Below, piece after piece: positions 52,293-52,623 of a stretch of 52,623 nt of DNA. Positions within the stretch are counted from its first letter, which is position 1; every line of letters begins with the position of its first letter. The notes beneath the pieces were generated by a model. The model ran no database searches, was not told where the DNA came from, and was given only the letters and a program-made list of their open reading frames with translations. The stretch is from Corynebacterium tuscaniense (GTDB lineage: Bacteria > Actinomycetota > Actinomycetes > Mycobacteriales > Mycobacteriaceae), in contig NZ_VXKH01000008.1 of NCBI RefSeq assembly GCF_008693065.1, forward strand, positions 1-52,623. Reading direction: 5' to 3'. Made by a program: the position numbers and the translations under genes.

Positions 52293-52623
52293 CTAGCGTT
52301 TGGGTTCGCGTACCCATGCGCCGATGACTCCGGGGACGACTTCGGGTGCTTCACCAAGAAGTGCTTTGAGGTTGCCTTCACGTTCTACCGCTGAGGTGAC
52401 TGCTTGTACCCGGCCCCGTTTTTGCTGTCCGTTACGCCCACCGCGGCCAGCACCAGCAGCAGGACCCATGCCGTACCCACCACCAGTGCTACCGGAAGCG
52501 CCGCCGGTTCGTGGGCTTGCACCGGGACTACCAGCCCCCACACCACCGGCTCCTGGCCCGTTGCCTGGTGCTGGCCCCACACCCCCGGTACCTGCACCGC
52601 CACCGGCTCCTGGTGGGGTGCCA
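52293..52623 (-). CDS. Gly-rich protein with type VII secretion substrate-like tail (3' end only)
   Basis: The minus-strand frame is open from the window edge to the TAG at 52293, so the start is outside. The visible 109 residues are a Gly/Pro/Ala-rich repeat-like stretch (GPGAGGVGAGSPG, GSTGGGYGMGP, AGRGGRN) followed by a charged tail with ALLGEAPEVVPGVIGAWV. Gly-rich regions ending in a tail with a V-x-P-x-V-I-G motif are typical of large WXG100-associated, type VII secreted proteins of Actinobacteria. The name is therefore only a motif-based suggestion; the N-terminal domain must be seen to confirm it. Confidence 0.6.
   Translation of the reverse strand, partial: GTPPGAGGGAGTGGVGPAPGNGPGAGGVGAGSPGASPRTGGASGSTGGGYGMGPAAGAGRGGRNGQQKRGRVQAVTSAVEREGNLKALLGEAPEVVPGVIGAWVREPKR

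Overview
The window is a high-GC stretch of the chromosome of a mycolate-producing Corynebacterium. The evidence is the almost complete arabinogalactan/mycolate block (glf, glfT2, a PAP2 phosphatase, ubiA, aftB, two corynomycoloyltransferases, a cutinase-like protein, fadD32, pks13, accD, MmpL). Single-copy core genes sit at both ends (pheA, serS on the left; trmB, pckG on the right). The species cannot be named from the sequence alone.

Layout. 1-8000: the 3' end of pheA, a histidine phosphatase, a minimal zinc protease, a septum-formation family membrane protein, serS, two tandem PlsC acyltransferases, a Cof-type HAD phosphatase and glpK. 8011-11455: a large peptidoglycan amidase divergent from glf. 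11464-18165, accessory: a FadR-type regulator, a four-carbon acid sugar kinase, a 3-hydroxyisobutyrate-dehydrogenase-like enzyme and a GntP permease (a threonate/erythronate-type operon behind a CRP/GlxR-like site), then an AAA ATPase with an iteron-like leader and an EamA exporter. 18166-20190: an AlbA_2/HATPase regulator gene enclosed by two nearly identical ~105-bp direct repeats full of phased AAACAACT boxes. 20494-22412: a GT87 glycosyltransferase and a 77-aa three-helix-bundle protein with a structured leader. 22549-28961: the galactan/arabinan operon glfT2-PAP2-ubiA-aftB and a short mycoloyltransferase. 29039-30703: an HNH endonuclease gene with repeat-rich flanks. 31158-42850: LGFP-type mycoloyltransferase, lipoprotein, cutinase, fadD32, pks13, accD. 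42933-43025: an overlooked 30-codon gene resembling the tiny corynebacterial cell-wall porins. 43038-49931: DUF3054 protein, VWA surface protein, LPG-synthase-like membrane protein, MmpL transporter, NYN protein, trmB. 50231-52045: pckG. The right edge holds the 3' end of a Gly-rich protein with a type VII-secretion-substrate-like tail.

How the genes work together: Glf makes UDP-galactofuranose and GlfT2 polymerises galactan. UbiA and the PAP2 phosphatase make the decaprenyl-phosphate pentose donor precursor, and AftB caps the arabinan. AccD, FadD32 and Pks13 make the mycolate, MmpL exports its trehalose ester, and the mycoloyltransferases attach it to arabinan and trehalose.

The least explained parts are the two NTPase/winged-helix genes, each with its own iteron-like array, around the EamA gene; the ~105-bp flanking duplication; and the 30-aa peptide. 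All family assignments come from reading motifs; no database search was run.
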